Assembly: GCA_030063045.1 (NCBI GenBank) | Contig: JAQSEB010000031.1 | Span: forward strand, 2,294,001-2,358,000 | Source of the DNA: Pratylenchus scribneri | Lineage: Eukaryota > Nematoda > Chromadorea > Rhabditida > Pratylenchidae | Length of the DNA: 64,000 nucleotides | Direction: 5' to 3' | In this document: in pieces, positions 63,701 to 64,000 of the stretch | Layout of the letters: each line of letters opens with the position of its first letter | Numbering within the stretch: position 1 is the first letter of the stretch | Made by a program: the position numbers and the translations under genes | Notes under the pieces: generated by a model | Databases searched by the model: none | Seen by the model: only the letters and a program-made list of their open reading frames with translations | Told to the model about the DNA's origin: nothing

Positions 63701-64000
63701 TGAATTTTTGAGGGAAAAGCCGCTTTTTACAGAGTTTTAAGTTATTTAAAAAATAAATATAATAAAGTCTTTTGTGAAGCATATCGCTTTCCTAGATTGG
63801 GTTACTCACTTTCTAAGTAACGACCAAAATAATGGCCAAAGTACCTAATCGGCAATACTCGATTGTTCTTTTTCGATTCAATGATATAATTAAACCTACC
63901 AAAAAAAAACATATTGTGTAATGAAATTGCTTCAAAATATTCTCCATCAAAATTGCCCCGCAGGTCCGCACATGGCTGGCCCCACGTGCTCCAGTGGTGA
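57726..64000 (+). CDS. Extracellular sushi/EGF/Ig/FN3 protein (partial, continues past the window)
   Basis: At least ten exons. In order: sushi-like segments ([28 protein letters not shown] ... [14 protein letters not shown], then [16 protein letters not shown]), an EGF module ([32 protein letters not shown]), a short Cys-rich part ([20 protein letters not shown]), Ig 1 ([36 protein letters not shown]), FN3 1 ([34 protein letters not shown]), Ig 2 ([34 protein letters not shown]) and FN3 2 ([40 protein letters not shown]). The exon at 63964 ([12 protein letters not shown]) continues it. Ig 2 is split by a 2.3 kb intron (60751-63056) made of a minisatellite-bearing element. It looks like an adhesion or matrix protein; the exact orthologue is not recognised. 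Confidence 0.75.
58751..59105 (+). repeat. Family C foldback element, copy 1
   Basis: Left arm GATACCGCCATTCAGTTACC, CATTCTTTTGAACATAGCTC, then ATCATTTGAAAGC. Right arm reversed GGTACTGCCGATAGAATATC, CATTCTTTTGGCCATAGCTC, then ATATCATTTGAAAGC. Arms are about 90 bp and the whole is about 355 bp. It lies in an intron of the sushi/Ig/FN3 gene. Confidence 0.8.
59614..59800 (+). repeat. Family D foldback element, copy 1 (no minisatellite)
   Basis: Left arm (59617-59677): GCTCATTAAGGACGAAACCG, ATATACATGAATTTGGTGTC, AAATTAAAGAGC. Right arm reversed: CTCATTACGTAATAAACCGA, TAATGATTATTTTGGTTTC, AATTTAAAGAGC. A spacer of about 60 bp lies between. The flanking arms resemble those around the minisatellite at 60.9-62.7 kb. 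Confidence 0.7.
60785..62945 (+). repeat. Family D element containing a 23-bp minisatellite
   Basis: The left arm at 60788-60920 includes CCAATTTGTC, AATATCAAATTAAAGAGCAA, and CCAATGATATAAATTTTATT. The right arm at about 62830-62945, reversed, has CCCAATTTGTTATAGCTCAT, TAATATAAAATTAAAGAACA, and AAATGATATCATTTTTATTT. Between the arms (60935-62710) lie about 75 copies of a 23-bp unit, AAATCAGAATTTGTGTTTTT plus AGC, with variants TATTTTTAGC, GTGGTTTTTGC and GTTTAGC. Confidence 0.85.
63550..63865 (-). repeat. Family C foldback element, copy 2 (opposite orientation)
   Basis: Read on the minus strand, AAAAAGCGGCTTTTCCCTCA, CAAGTCTATTACATTCAAAG and AATTTATTTTTAAAGTTC match AAAAAGCAGCTTTTCCTCAA, TGACTCTATTACATACAAAG and AATTTATTCTAAAAGTTC in copy 1. 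The end GTATTGCCGATTAGG resembles the copy 1 terminus. Its other arm is diverged, so that boundary is approximate. Confidence 0.68.

Overview
The window looks like nuclear DNA of a nematode. Genes are intron-dense with mostly 40-60 nt AT-rich introns, many start codons sit just after a TTTTAG-type acceptor as in spliced-leader trans-splicing, same-strand genes are closely spaced, and the proteins match metazoan families. AT-rich introns with moderately GC-rich exons would fit a plant-parasitic tylenchid (cyst-nematode-like), but that placement is a guess. All gene models were spliced by eye from reading frame, GT/GC...AG signals and family knowledge.

Layout. 1-1.9 kb: GC- and pyrimidine-rich, no supportable gene. 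2.4-4.2 kb (+): transposase-derived DNA-binding protein. 4.8-12.1 kb (-): otubain deubiquitinase, a secreted low-complexity protein, and Timeless (replication fork protection). 12.7-19.1 kb (+): small membrane protein, then a tight ZNF830 / AIF / prohibitin-2 cluster that is probably an operon with a mitochondrial theme. 19.8-25.8 kb (+): RNF216-type RBR ubiquitin ligase and DGAT1. 26.3-32.1 kb (-): KANSL2-like NSL-complex subunit, interrupted by a 2 kb intron made of minisatellite. 32.1-36.4 kb: two tandem copies of a hairpin-bounded unit, each holding a different stop-free minisatellite. 36.8-38.7 kb (+): integrin-linked kinase. 38.9-39.6 kb (-): mitochondrial pyruvate carrier 1. 40.6-42.8 kb (+): proteasome alpha subunit and mitochondrial GrpE. 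43.6-46.4 kb (+): CDK12. 47.7-49.7 kb (+): glutathione reductase. 50.3-55.4 kb (+): integrin beta. From 57.7 kb to the end (+): an extracellular sushi/EGF/Ig/FN3 protein that runs off the window. ILK and integrin beta act in the same adhesion complex and lie 12 kb apart.

The genes are conserved housekeeping genes. The unusual biology lies in the introns and spacers. At least five families of inverted-repeat (foldback) or hairpin elements recur. Family A has long inverted arms, and four copies carry a tRNA-like core with A and B boxes. Family B ends in GGTACTA and has a purine-rich GAT/GAA core. Family C is about 355 bp with about 90 bp arms. Family D arms enclose either a short spacer or a 1.8 kb minisatellite. 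Family E consists of 39-nt GC-rich hairpins alternating with minisatellites. Several minisatellites are contained in such elements or abut them, which suggests mobile foldback DNA as a source of the large satellite introns here.
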